A stretch of 64,000 bases of DNA from an uncultured Saprospiraceae bacterium (lineage in GTDB: Bacteria > Bacteroidota > Bacteroidia > Chitinophagales > Saprospiraceae), in contig CALGAW010000031.1 in assembly GCA_937959115.1 (NCBI GenBank), positions 1 to 64,000 of the forward strand. The letters are read 5' to 3'. Shown here piece after piece: positions 10,270 to 18,781 of the stretch. How positions within the stretch are numbered: the first letter of the stretch is position 1; each line of letters begins with the position of its first letter. The position numbers and the translations under genes are program-made. The notes under the pieces were generated by a model. That model saw only the letters and a program-made list of their open reading frames with translations. It did no database searches and was not told where the DNA came from.

Positions 10270-13200
10270 ATGCATTTCAGACAAGCGTTACTCCTCCTGC
10301 TAACTGTATTTATTGCTTCAAATGCTAGTGCTCAAAATCTAGAGCAAGTGGCTTTAGACCTGCTGGAACAAGAATACAAAAAATACAATCTTACTCAAGA
10401 AGATGCAACTAATTATGTAGTCTCTGATAGCTATGTGTCCAAGCACAATGGATTGTCTCATGTGTATATTAAGCAAACCTATAAAGGAATTCCTATACAC
10501 AATGCCATTTTTAATGTCAATGTATTGCCAGATAAGCGGATCCTGTATGTTGGCAATCGATTTGTGAAGGATGTTGCGGCAAAAGTAAACACGAGTCAGC
10601 CCTCATTGCAACCAGAGCAGGCAGTTCAGTCTTTAGTAAATCACCATCAAATAACGCAAGAGAAAATTGGATTGGAGCTTAAAGAAAACAAAGGACCCCA
10701 AGAGAAAGTATTTACGAGTAACGTCTTATCTAAATTGCCTATTCCAGTTCAACTTGTCTACCAACCAATGCCAGATAACAGTGTGCGTCTAGCTTGGAAT
10801 GTGTTTGTTTACACGCTTGACGGAGAAAATGGATACGATGCTCGAATTGATGCTGTGACTGGTGAAGTTTTGAATGAACACAATCATGTATTGCACTGTG
10901 ATTTTGATGCTGTGTCCCATAATCACGCAGAGCACACTGCACATTCAGGAAACTGTATGAAGCACAAGGCAGTAAATGAAAGCTTAGGCGATGAAGAAAA
11001 GCAAGGAGGTGGTTTGACCAACTCCTACAATGTATTTCCATTAACAGTTGAAAGCCCAAATCATGGTAGTAGAGCGATTGTCACCGACCCGTCGTACGCA
11101 CCTGCGTCTCCTTATGGATGGCATGATACGAATGGCGTTCCAGGGAATGAATACACGATTACCAATGGGAATAACACCCATACCTATCATGATATTTTTA
11201 ACACGGATGCTTCTTATGGCGATGAGCCTGATGGCGGATCAACACTTGATTTCGATTTCCCGCTTGACCTGACAACAAATAGACCTTATACTTATGTCGA
11301 TGCGGCGGTCACTAACTTGTTTTACTGGTGTAACATAATGCACGATGTCTGGTATGCTTATGGGTTTGATGAGCCAGCTGGAAACTTCCAAGTAAATAAC
11401 TACGGGAATGGTGGACTAGATGGCGATCAGATAAATGCGGAAGCAATGGATGGTAGTGGAAGAAACAACGCCAACTTTTTTTCCTTGGAAGATGGAACGT
11501 ATGCCAGAATTCAAATGTACTTATGGACACAGAGTCCACTTCCTTCAAATTTTACTCAAGAATTAACCGTTTCTGGACCTTCAACAGTAGCTGGGCAGTA
11601 CGAGATGGCATTTGCTCGATTTGGACCAAAACCTAAAATTACAGTCTCTGGTCAAGTAGTAGAGGCGAATGATGGAACTGCACCAACCAATGATGCTTGT
11701 CAGCCACTCCAAAACGCCGCAGCGCTTAACGGTAAGATTGCTATGGTAGAGGCTGGGACTTGTCAGCATTCCTCTAAATGTTTAAAAGCACAAAATGCTG
11801 GAGCAATAGCGGTTATTGTTTGTAACAACCTGGCTGGAGTTCCCTATCAAATGGGGAATGGGGATTTTGGAGACAGTATCACCATTCCTTGTATAATGAT
11901 TAATAAACAAGACTGTGCTACCTTAAGCGTTGAGCTTGCTAATAATCTAACAGCCAGCATGGAGTTCAATCTGCCAAACCCTGGGCCTGTAGGTGTGACT
12001 GGAGATTTTGATAATGTGATCATCGCGCATGAATACGGTCATGGTATATCAAGACGATTAGCAGGTGGACCAGCAGTTTCTTCCTGTTTATCAAATTTTG
12101 AGCAAGCAGGAGAAGGATGGAGTGACTGGTTTGGGCTTGTTATGACTACAGACGCTTCGAATACACCTAATGAACGAAGGGGTGTTGCCACGTATGCAAT
12201 TGGGCAACCTGTTAATGGTACTGGTATTAGAAATTATCCCTACACCAGAGATATGAGCATTAATCCATTTACCTATAAAGAAATAAATAATCCTACAGTT
12301 TCTTGGCCGCATGGTGTCGGATCTGTTTTTTGTACTGTTTTGTGGGATTTGTACTGGGATCTTGTGGATGTGCATGGCTTTGATGCTGATTTCTATTCAG
12401 GCACTGGAGGGAATAATATGGCAATGCAATTAGTCATTGATGGATTAAAAATCCAACCATGTAATGCAAGTTTTACGGACATGCGTGATGCGATCATTGC
12501 AGCGGATCAGGCAAACTATAATGGTATCAACGAATGTTTGATCTGGGGAACCTTTGCCCGTAGAGGAATGGGATTTCAATCACAAGGACCAACAGATGAG
12601 TCATATGTAGTAGCTCCTGTTTGTATCCCCTCGCTTAAAATTGAGAAAACAGCAACTTTTGAAGTAGAGGCTGCTGGTGTGATTACCTATACTTTCGATG
12701 TCTCGAATGACTTATCTAACAATTTAACGGGCGTTACCATTACGGATACACTTCCTTCTACTGTTACTTACATTCAAGGAACAGCGTCTTGTGCAGGAAC
12801 AACCATTAGCGGTAATATTGTCACGATTCCAATTGGTGGATTGAGTGCTACAAGTTCTACTTCTTGCAGTTTTGACGTCTATGCACCAAATACACCATTC
12901 TCAACAATAAACTTTGAAGATGATATGGAGGCTGGCGCAAATAACTGGTCAGTTGTAACTGGAGCAGGAATGCAGCCATGGACATTGAATAGCAATAATC
13001 CGAATAGCGGCACAAATGCATGGTTCATCGAAAACTCGGACACAATTTCTGATCACGCTCTTGAGTTTGCTAGCACTACTACCTTAACAGGAGCAAAGCC
13101 AGCGATCAGTTTCTGGCATAGTTACGATACCGAACCTTCAAAAGATGGTGGTGTAGTTGAAATGACGATTGATAATGGAATTACTTGGATCGATCTAGGG

Positions 13201-13773
13201 CCAATGATGGTGAAAAATGGCTACAATGGCAATGTTCAAGTGGATACGAATACTGTAGTTAGTGGGCGTAATGCATTTACCGGACAAAGCAATGGATATG
13301 TTAATACATTGGTTGATTTAACTGATTGGGTAGGTGCTCCAATACGATTGCGATTTTGGTTTGGAACAAATAATAATGGAGGGGGCAATGGCTGGTATAT
13401 TGATGATGTTCGAATCTTAAATCTGGAAACGGTGATTAATCGAGCTTGTGTAAGTAGCGACCAAGGAGATTTCGATTGTGATGAAGCAGAAACGATTATA
13501 CTACATCCACTGACAAGTGTAGAGGATTTGCCCATCTTATCTGGTGTAACCATGTATCCCAATCCAACAGATAACCAGCTAACAGTGCTTGTTGAAAATA
13601 GGATTACTGATGCAAGTTTGAACCTAATGAGCGTAGATGGAAGGACGTTGATTTCAAAAGCAGTTACTGAAGGCTTACAGACAGTAGATGTTTCGCAATT
13701 GGCAGCAGGGTTGTATTTTGCAGAAATCGTTGCCGATGAAGGGGTAATCGTCAAGAAAATTATTGTTGAATAG
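10270..13773 (+). CDS. secreted M36 (fungalysin-type) metallopeptidase with PA domain and T9SS sorting domain
   Basis: I prefer the ATG at 10270 (1167 residues) over an in-frame ATG at 10237, because it opens a clean signal peptide (MHFRQALLLLLTVFIASNAS, then AQ). Order of parts: fungalysin/thermolysin-type propeptide (about 30-200); catalytic domain with zinc motif HEYGH (about 586) and third ligand in GEGWSDWFG (about 614); an inserted PA-domain-like segment before the active site (about 477-560); a DUF11-like beta domain (about 790-870); a MAM/immune-inhibitor-A-like beta-sandwich (about 880-1055, ending GWYIDDVRI); and a type A sorting domain from MYPNPTDNQLTV to the end. It should be a secreted broad-range endopeptidase, matured by propeptide removal. 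Confidence 0.93.
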   Translation: MHFRQALLLLLTVFIASNASAQNLEQVALDLLEQEYKKYNLTQEDATNYVVSDSYVSKHNGLSHVYIKQTYKGIPIHNAIFNVNVLPDKRILYVGNRFVKDVAAKVNTSQPSLQPEQAVQSLVNHHQITQEKIGLELKENKGPQEKVFTSNVLSKLPIPVQLVYQPMPDNSVRLAWNVFVYTLDGENGYDARIDAVTGEVLNEHNHVLHCDFDAVSHNHAEHTAHSGNCMKHKAVNESLGDEEKQGGGLTNSYNVFPLTVESPNHGSRAIVTDPSYAPASPYGWHDTNGVPGNEYTITNGNNTHTYHDIFNTDASYGDEPDGGSTLDFDFPLDLTTNRPYTYVDAAVTNLFYWCNIMHDVWYAYGFDEPAGNFQVNNYGNGGLDGDQINAEAMDGSGRNNANFFSLEDGTYARIQMYLWTQSPLPSNFTQELTVSGPSTVAGQYEMAFARFGPKPKITVSGQVVEANDGTAPTNDACQPLQNAAALNGKIAMVEAGTCQHSSKCLKAQNAGAIAVIVCNNLAGVPYQMGNGDFGDSITIPCIMINKQDCATLSVELANNLTASMEFNLPNPGPVGVTGDFDNVIIAHEYGHGISRRLAGGPAVSSCLSNFEQAGEGWSDWFGLVMTTDASNTPNERRGVATYAIGQPVNGTGIRNYPYTRDMSINPFTYKEINNPTVSWPHGVGSVFCTVLWDLYWDLVDVHGFDADFYSGTGGNNMAMQLVIDGLKIQPCNASFTDMRDAIIAADQANYNGINECLIWGTFARRGMGFQSQGPTDESYVVAPVCIPSLKIEKTATFEVEAAGVITYTFDVSNDLSNNLTGVTITDTLPSTVTYIQGTASCAGTTISGNIVTIPIGGLSATSSTSCSFDVYAPNTPFSTINFEDDMEAGANNWSVVTGAGMQPWTLNSNNPNSGTNAWFIENSDTISDHALEFASTTTLTGAKPAISFWHSYDTEPSKDGGVVEMTIDNGITWIDLGPMMVKNGYNGNVQVDTNTVVSGRNAFTGQSNGYVNTLVDLTDWVGAPIRLRFWFGTNNNGGGNGWYIDDVRILNLETVINRACVSSDQGDFDCDEAETIILHPLTSVEDLPILSGVTMYPNPTDNQLTVLVENRITDASLNLMSVDGRTLISKAVTEGLQTVDVSQLAAGLYFAEIVADEGVIVKKIIVE

Positions 13774-13807
13774 GGCTTATTTTAGGCAATTCTTAGTAGA
13801 AATACAG

Positions 13808-13838
13808 GGAACAATCGTGAATCGGTTGTTCCTTTTTT
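13808..13838 (+). terminator. rho-independent terminator after M36 peptidase
   Basis: Arms GGAACAATCG and CGGTTGTTCC (one G-U pair), 5-nt loop, followed by TTTTTT. Confidence 0.85.
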
Positions 13839-13981
13839 GTTTTTTATACAAATATTGGAGAGCTTTGGACGAAAATTTTACGCCGTAAATAATTGATTGT
13901 CAGAAGTTAATTGTGAAATAGTGTTGATTTGAGTATGAATTTTGATCGTTTTTTTCTTTGAGATAGAGCACCCTTTGTGCT

Positions 13982-13989
13982 TATATTTG
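13982..13989 (+). promoter_or_regulatory. Bacteroidota -7 box (TATATTTG), candidate small-RNA promoter
   Basis: Matches the TAnnTTTG consensus. A TTTG at 13957-13960 lies 21 nt upstream, close to the usual -33 spacing. The expected transcript start is near 13996, ahead of two hairpins and without an open reading frame. Confidence 0.5.
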
Positions 13990-13995
13990 TAATGA

Positions 13996-14130
13996 ACATT
14001 ATATCAATACTCAATCAAGTTTTTGTTTGGATATTGAAAAACTAAAACAATGTTTCAATCCTACCGTCTTACATTGTTTTAGTTTATGGGATAAAGCCGA
14101 TAATTGAGAAGTCTATTATCGGCTTTTTAT
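13996..14130 (+). ncRNA. candidate small noncoding RNA of about 135 nt
   Basis: Between a promoter-like box and a terminator-like hairpin there is no coding frame. A perfect 15-bp inverted repeat (14039-14053 with 14071-14085, 17-nt loop, arm AAACTAAAACAATGT) is followed by a second 12-bp stem (14093-14104 with 14115-14126, arm AAAGCCGATAAT) and TTTTT. The arrangement of promoter, hairpin and terminator suggests an independent short transcript. The alternative is a bidirectional spacer with chance hairpins. No known RNA family was recognised. Confidence 0.45.
14093..14130 (+). terminator. terminator hairpin of the candidate small RNA
   Basis: Perfect 12-bp stem AAAGCCGATAAT / ATTATCGGCTTT, 10-nt loop, T-rich tail ending at 14129. 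Confidence 0.75.
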
Positions 14131-14210
14131 ATTGGAATGATTTTATTTTTTATGTAGTTGGGAAGGCAGGACAATTTTTTGATAAAAAAACAGTATTTTT
14201 AAAAGAATTA

Positions 14211-14240
14211 AACCCGCTTTATGCAGTAGGAATTGAACTC
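14211..14240 (+). repeat. solo half of the foldback element end
   Basis: The stretch containing AAACCCGCTTTATGCAGTAG matches, with a few changes, both ends of the foldback element at 18581-18771 (AACCCGCATTATGCATTGGG and the inverted right end). No partner end was found nearby, so it is a degenerate or solo copy. It lies about 90 bp upstream of the beta-helix gene. Confidence 0.6.
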
Positions 14241-14325
14241 CTAAGTAAATTTCCAAAGAATAATGTGGGTACAAGCAGTTTATAAATAGACAATACGCTG
14301 ACCAACTAATTCTGAATGATAGCTC

Positions 14326-16734
14326 ATGTTTATTAAACCATCCAAATTAATCCTACCTCTTATTCTTATGCTTTACATTTCTGGTGTTGTTTACGCAGGA
14401 AATGATATTACCTCAAGCAATGTATCGTACAATCCCACTTTTGAGCACCTGAGTGTTCATCTTTCTATTGTGGGCGATGATAACCTTAATAGCACCTTAA
14501 CGATTGAATATAAGCGGACGGATCTGACAACCTGGTCTCCAGCGGCTCAAACCATGCGAGCCAGTCCATTGTTAAAAGTCGATGGAGCCGCACTAAACCT
14601 TAATTTTCATGCGGGATCAGTCTTATTTTTACAACCCAATACAGCATATGACATTCGACTTACACTAACTGATCCAGATGGAGGAAGCAGTCTCATCCTC
14701 AACACCGTTTCAACAAAGGCACGGCCAGTTACTCCAACGAACGGACAAAAGATATACGTGGTTCCAGGGAATGGTGGAGGAGCTGGCACACAGGCAAACC
14801 CATATCAAGGCGCTCAAGCGGCTGCAGACAATGCTATGCCTGGTAACGTGATAGAATTGGCAAACGGCACCTACACACCCTTTAATCTGCTTAGAAACGG
14901 TACGGAGAATGCACCAATTGTAATCAAAGCAGCTAAATTGCATGGCGCGGTAATCAATGGAGGCAATACCGCAAGCGGGATTATTCAGATTGGATCATTT
15001 AATGACTCCATTCAACACATTATCATCGATGGTCTTGTCATTAGGAATGGGAACTGGGGCATTGATGCTCAAAATACTCAGTTTTTAACCGTTAAAAACT
15101 GTGATGTTTCTAATGTGGATTATGGATTTGTCAACAGGCGTGAGAATGGCTGGGAACACGATCAGTATATTCATAACAACCGGTTTGTAGGAAAGACGAC
15201 TTGGCCACAATCAATTATCCCTCCTGAAAGAGGCATAGACATCCGGGGCAACCGAAATGTGATTAGCTACAATACGATCACTGACTTTGCAGATGGTGTT
15301 TCAACTGATGGAAACCTTTACAAAACAGCTTATGCACTCGACATCCATAATAATGACATAAACAGAATTGTTGATGATCTGATAGAAGTTGATGGGATGA
15401 TTTCTAATGCAAGAATTTATCAAAACCGATGTTTCAACGGCAGAGCTGGTGTTAGTGTCGCACCAGTTTTCGGTGGGCCAACCTATGTGTTCAGAAATGA
15501 GCTTGTAAACATTGAAAATTCTGGATTTAAAATGAACCGTGGTCCCTCAGGACTTTTCCTTGTAAACAATACAATTGTAAAATCAGAAAACGGGATGAGT
15601 TCTACTTCGGGCTGGCAAAATACAGTGTTTAAAAATAACGCTGTTTTCTGTACTCGCTATTGTATTGAAGAATATAATTTAATACCAGGTAGTACGGATG
15701 ATTGGGACTACAATGGCTATCGATCTACTCGTCCTGGAACACTGTCTGGTCCTTGGTTTAAATGGGACAATGTACGCTATGCAAATATGTTTGATTTAAC
15801 AATCAATTCTGCGATTGAAGCAAACGGAAGGGCTGTGAGCACAAGCGATGTGGGCAATTTGACCATACCAACTTCCTATACAATTGAGGTGTTACAAACA
15901 CAAATAGACCTGGAACCCTCTAGCGGATCAATGTTGATCGATGCTGGAACGTTGCTTGATAATATCAATCGTCCTTTTGTCTCAGATGGAGCACCAGACC
16001 TAGGCGCTATTGAGGCGGGGATGCCCTTGCCCGAATACGGTCATGATTTCAGTGCAAAGGTTCAGATTGTACTTAGCCTTTGGCTAGAAGGAGGATACGA
16101 TGCTAGTACAGGGTTACTGTCAACTGAATTGCTTAAAAGAGGGTTATTACCTCCTGGCCAACCGTATAACCAGGCTCCTTGGGGGTACGCTGGGCAAGAA
16201 GGCAGCGGGTGGACGATCAGCGATTATCCGGTTGGGTCTGTAGACTGGGTGTTAGTCTCTTTTCGAAGTACGGCTGATCCATCCACTGTAGTGGTTAAAA
16301 CTGCTGGAGTCCTGCTTGAAGACGGTTCAGTGTACTTTCCTAATCAAGAAGCGTTGAGTAGTACAGCAGGCACTTCCTTTTACGTTGTGGTAGAACACCG
16401 CAATCATATGGCAGCGATGAGTACGAGTGCTGTAAATGTGGTCAACAATACGCTGACGTATGATTTTAGGGGGATGGATAGCTATGCTACTGGAGGGATG
16501 GGGCAGACGGAGGTAGCTGCGGGCGTGTGGGCGCTGTATGGCGGAGATGGTAATCAATTGGCAGATGTGACTGGATATGACATCAACGGAAATGACATTG
16601 CTCAGTGGTTTTTAGAGAATGGGATGTTTAATGTCTATTCGCTAAACGACTATTCACTTGAAGGCGATGTTAATGGGCTGGATCGGGTAATCTGGAATCT
16701 GAATAACGGTGTTTTTTCCGCCGTGAAGAAGTAG
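14326..16734 (+). CDS. secreted right-handed beta-helix protein with dockerin-like C-terminus
   Basis: The 802-residue protein starts with a signal peptide (MFIKPSKLILPLILMLYISG, to about residue 25). Residues about 30-130 look like a fibronectin type III-like sandwich. From about 140 to 430 short periodic strands and many Asn/Gly turns (IIIDGLVIRNGNWGI, NRNVISYNTITDF) indicate a right-handed parallel beta-helix of the polysaccharide-lyase/NosD type. The last 45 residues (DVTGYDINGNDI, EGDVNGLDRVIWNLNNG) are a dockerin-like Ca-binding tail, seen at the ends of many secreted Bacteroidota proteins. No type A sorting domain is seen. A glycan-binding or lyase role is inferred; I cannot assign catalytic residues. 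Confidence 0.8.
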   Translation: MFIKPSKLILPLILMLYISGVVYAGNDITSSNVSYNPTFEHLSVHLSIVGDDNLNSTLTIEYKRTDLTTWSPAAQTMRASPLLKVDGAALNLNFHAGSVLFLQPNTAYDIRLTLTDPDGGSSLILNTVSTKARPVTPTNGQKIYVVPGNGGGAGTQANPYQGAQAAADNAMPGNVIELANGTYTPFNLLRNGTENAPIVIKAAKLHGAVINGGNTASGIIQIGSFNDSIQHIIIDGLVIRNGNWGIDAQNTQFLTVKNCDVSNVDYGFVNRRENGWEHDQYIHNNRFVGKTTWPQSIIPPERGIDIRGNRNVISYNTITDFADGVSTDGNLYKTAYALDIHNNDINRIVDDLIEVDGMISNARIYQNRCFNGRAGVSVAPVFGGPTYVFRNELVNIENSGFKMNRGPSGLFLVNNTIVKSENGMSSTSGWQNTVFKNNAVFCTRYCIEEYNLIPGSTDDWDYNGYRSTRPGTLSGPWFKWDNVRYANMFDLTINSAIEANGRAVSTSDVGNLTIPTSYTIEVLQTQIDLEPSSGSMLIDAGTLLDNINRPFVSDGAPDLGAIEAGMPLPEYGHDFSAKVQIVLSLWLEGGYDASTGLLSTELLKRGLLPPGQPYNQAPWGYAGQEGSGWTISDYPVGSVDWVLVSFRSTADPSTVVVKTAGVLLEDGSVYFPNQEALSSTAGTSFYVVVEHRNHMAAMSTSAVNVVNNTLTYDFRGMDSYATGGMGQTEVAAGVWALYGGDGNQLADVTGYDINGNDIAQWFLENGMFNVYSLNDYSLEGDVNGLDRVIWNLNNGVFSAVKK

Positions 16735-16885
16735 GCTAATTATTCATTCCCTTCTAAGTTTGTTCAAAAAATCCAATTGTAAATAAATGTTTGAAAATAA
16801 GAATTGTAGCCTTCCTCATTAAAAAAAGGTTTAAATTTATTATTATTGTTAATGCATTCATTTTTAACTAACTAACGCTCTAAAT

Positions 16886-18493
16886 ATGTATATTAAAAAA
16901 TTAATGTTGCTGTATATCGGATGTTTAATTTCCTTTACAGCATTTAGTCAACAACCCTTACCTGTAAATCCTTTAGTTGATGTAGAGGATGGTGATTTCT
17001 ACGGACCAAATTTTAGCTACGGTGTGGTTTTAAAATCACCAAATGGCTCGTGTTATCGTATTCGAGTGCAAGATGACGGAACACTGATTACGGAAGCTGT
17101 TAACTGTCCAGGAGGCACACCAGCACCAGTGTGTGGTAACGGAGTTGTGGAAACAGGAGAAGAATGCGATGATGGAAATTTGACTTCAGGAGATGGGTGC
17201 TCAAGTGTTTGTGATATTGAAGTTGCTGTTTGTGGCAATGGCGTAGTAGAAGTAGGAGAAGAATGTGATGATGGAAATTTGGCATCTGGTGATGGCTGCT
17301 CAAATGTCTGTGATGTTGAAATCGCCTCTGGTGCTGTGAAATGGGGCTTCTGGGGAGAGGATCGAAACGCATATAGCAGTGGTGGATTTGTACCGTCTCC
17401 TGACCAAGGCGTTGAAACACTTTTTGAAAATTACACATTTGCGCACACCAAGGGAATGAATTCTGATTGGGTGAATGGGGATACAAACCAACGTTCTTAT
17501 GTGGTTAATGTGTTGAATGCTGCCGCAAGTACCAATACAACGCTTGATCTTCAATTAGGCAGTGCAGCGGAATATGGATGGAATTTCTCAACCTCAACTG
17601 GAAATTTCAATATTGATAGATGGAAAGACATGATTTCTAAGTTTGGAGCAATCGACCGTCCAGCTTTTTATGGAGGAGGTACGATTCAAGGCGACCCAGC
17701 TGCTCATACTGCTATTGTGAATGCCCTTAACAACGGAACAATCAAGTATATCTTCATTATCGATGAGCCAAATCATGGTAGATGGTCTCCCGGTGGCGGA
17801 AATTCTAACTACGTTACAAATGTGATGTTGGACGAAATGGCCAACTGGGTGAAAACCGTTTTTGCTGATGCTACAGTTCCTATTTATACGATTGTTAGAA
17901 CTTCTGCTATGAATCTTGCAGTGAATCGAGGTGGACTCTACAATTTTCAACACATGACTCATGCTTATTTTACCATTTCGAGTGCCAAGTGGGTCAGTAA
18001 TAATCCTGGTCCGAATAAAGGCTTAGAGTGGTGGATGACAGAGAAAAATAACTTTTTTAACACTACTGAAATGCAAGCATTTCAAGCACAAGGCTTAAAG
18101 ATGTCACTCATGGTTCAGGCTGGTTTTGAATCAAAAGGAAACCCGTGGACGAGTTCAAAGAATTTTGCATCTACTTGGTGGCAAGGAAATATCCAATATC
18201 CATATAATGGAGTTACTAGCTATGTCAAATCAGCACCAGGAGAAATGGATTTCTGGATAAAGTCAATGCTTTCTCCACGTAATCCTACTACAGGAGTTCT
18301 TGATCCTAATGGCCAACGCCTAATTGATGATTTTGTCATCTTTCGGCACGATCGCTTGCCTACCGATAGTGGCAAATTGCCTTGGACTACACGGCAACAC
18401 TATAGAGATTTTTTGACTCAATTGGAGCTAGATGTTTCTGCTAATAATCTTGTGCCTGTTGTTGGGATTCCTGTTGGTTGGGATGGAAACTAG
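16886..18493 (+). CDS. secreted protein with two Myxococcus-type Cys repeats and a putative TIM-barrel glycan-active domain
   Basis: The 535-residue protein has a signal peptide (MYIKKLMLLYIGCLISFTAF, SQ). Two copies of the Myxococcus Cys-rich repeat follow, about residues 82-112 and 115-146, each reading CGNGVVE.GEECDDGN and GDGC...C. The remaining 390 residues are globular, contain IIDEPNHGRWSPGG (near residue 290; an acidic residue at a strand end, as in glycoside hydrolases), and are rich in Trp. No sorting domain closes the protein. The preceding gene also encodes a secreted, possibly glycan-interacting protein, so the pair may act on polysaccharide. The enzymatic assignment is inference. 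Confidence 0.7.
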   Translation: MYIKKLMLLYIGCLISFTAFSQQPLPVNPLVDVEDGDFYGPNFSYGVVLKSPNGSCYRIRVQDDGTLITEAVNCPGGTPAPVCGNGVVETGEECDDGNLTSGDGCSSVCDIEVAVCGNGVVEVGEECDDGNLASGDGCSNVCDVEIASGAVKWGFWGEDRNAYSSGGFVPSPDQGVETLFENYTFAHTKGMNSDWVNGDTNQRSYVVNVLNAAASTNTTLDLQLGSAAEYGWNFSTSTGNFNIDRWKDMISKFGAIDRPAFYGGGTIQGDPAAHTAIVNALNNGTIKYIFIIDEPNHGRWSPGGGNSNYVTNVMLDEMANWVKTVFADATVPIYTIVRTSAMNLAVNRGGLYNFQHMTHAYFTISSAKWVSNNPGPNKGLEWWMTEKNNFFNTTEMQAFQAQGLKMSLMVQAGFESKGNPWTSSKNFASTWWQGNIQYPYNGVTSYVKSAPGEMDFWIKSMLSPRNPTTGVLDPNGQRLIDDFVIFRHDRLPTDSGKLPWTTRQHYRDFLTQLELDVSANNLVPVVGIPVGWDGN

Positions 18494-18530
18494 AAGTAGA
18501 GACAATTAACTAACTAACTAAAGAACAAGA

Positions 18531-18570
18531 AAATCTCGCATTAATTATAGGATCAATGCGAGATTTTTTT
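18531..18570 (+). terminator. rho-independent terminator
   Basis: Perfect 12-bp arms AAATCTCGCATT and AATGCGAGATTT, 12-nt loop, ending in a seven-T run. It directly precedes the foldback element. Confidence 0.88.
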
Positions 18571-18580
18571 GAATTAAAAC

Positions 18581-18771
18581 GATTAAACCCGCATTATGCA
18601 TTGGGAATTGGCTTTTGGCTTCAAAATACAATAAAATCAAGTGCTCCACGTCTATTTTTCATTGAAAGCGTAGTAACCCCTACGGTGAAATTAAAAATAG
18701 GCGGACGTGCTTGATTTTGAAGTAGTTTGAACCCAAAAGTTGATTCCCATTGCATAATACGGGTTAAACTG
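18581..18771. mobile_element. foldback / MITE-like element, about 190 bp
   Basis: The whole segment is one long imperfect inverted repeat. Left outer arm AACCCGCATTATGCA (18586-18600) pairs with TGCATAATACGGGTT (18751-18765). Inner parts also match: GGCTTTTGGCTTCAAA against the complement of TTTGAACCCAAAAG, then AAAATCAAG, CACGTC and TATTTTT against the complement of AAAAATA, GACGTG, CTTGATTTT. The centre carries CGTAG / CTACG. It has no coding capacity. It sits between a terminator and the convergent gene's stop codon, 10 bp away. This is the signature of a non-autonomous transposable or foldback element; a related half lies at 14211. Confidence 0.75.
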
Positions 18772-18781
18772 AGTTCGATTA

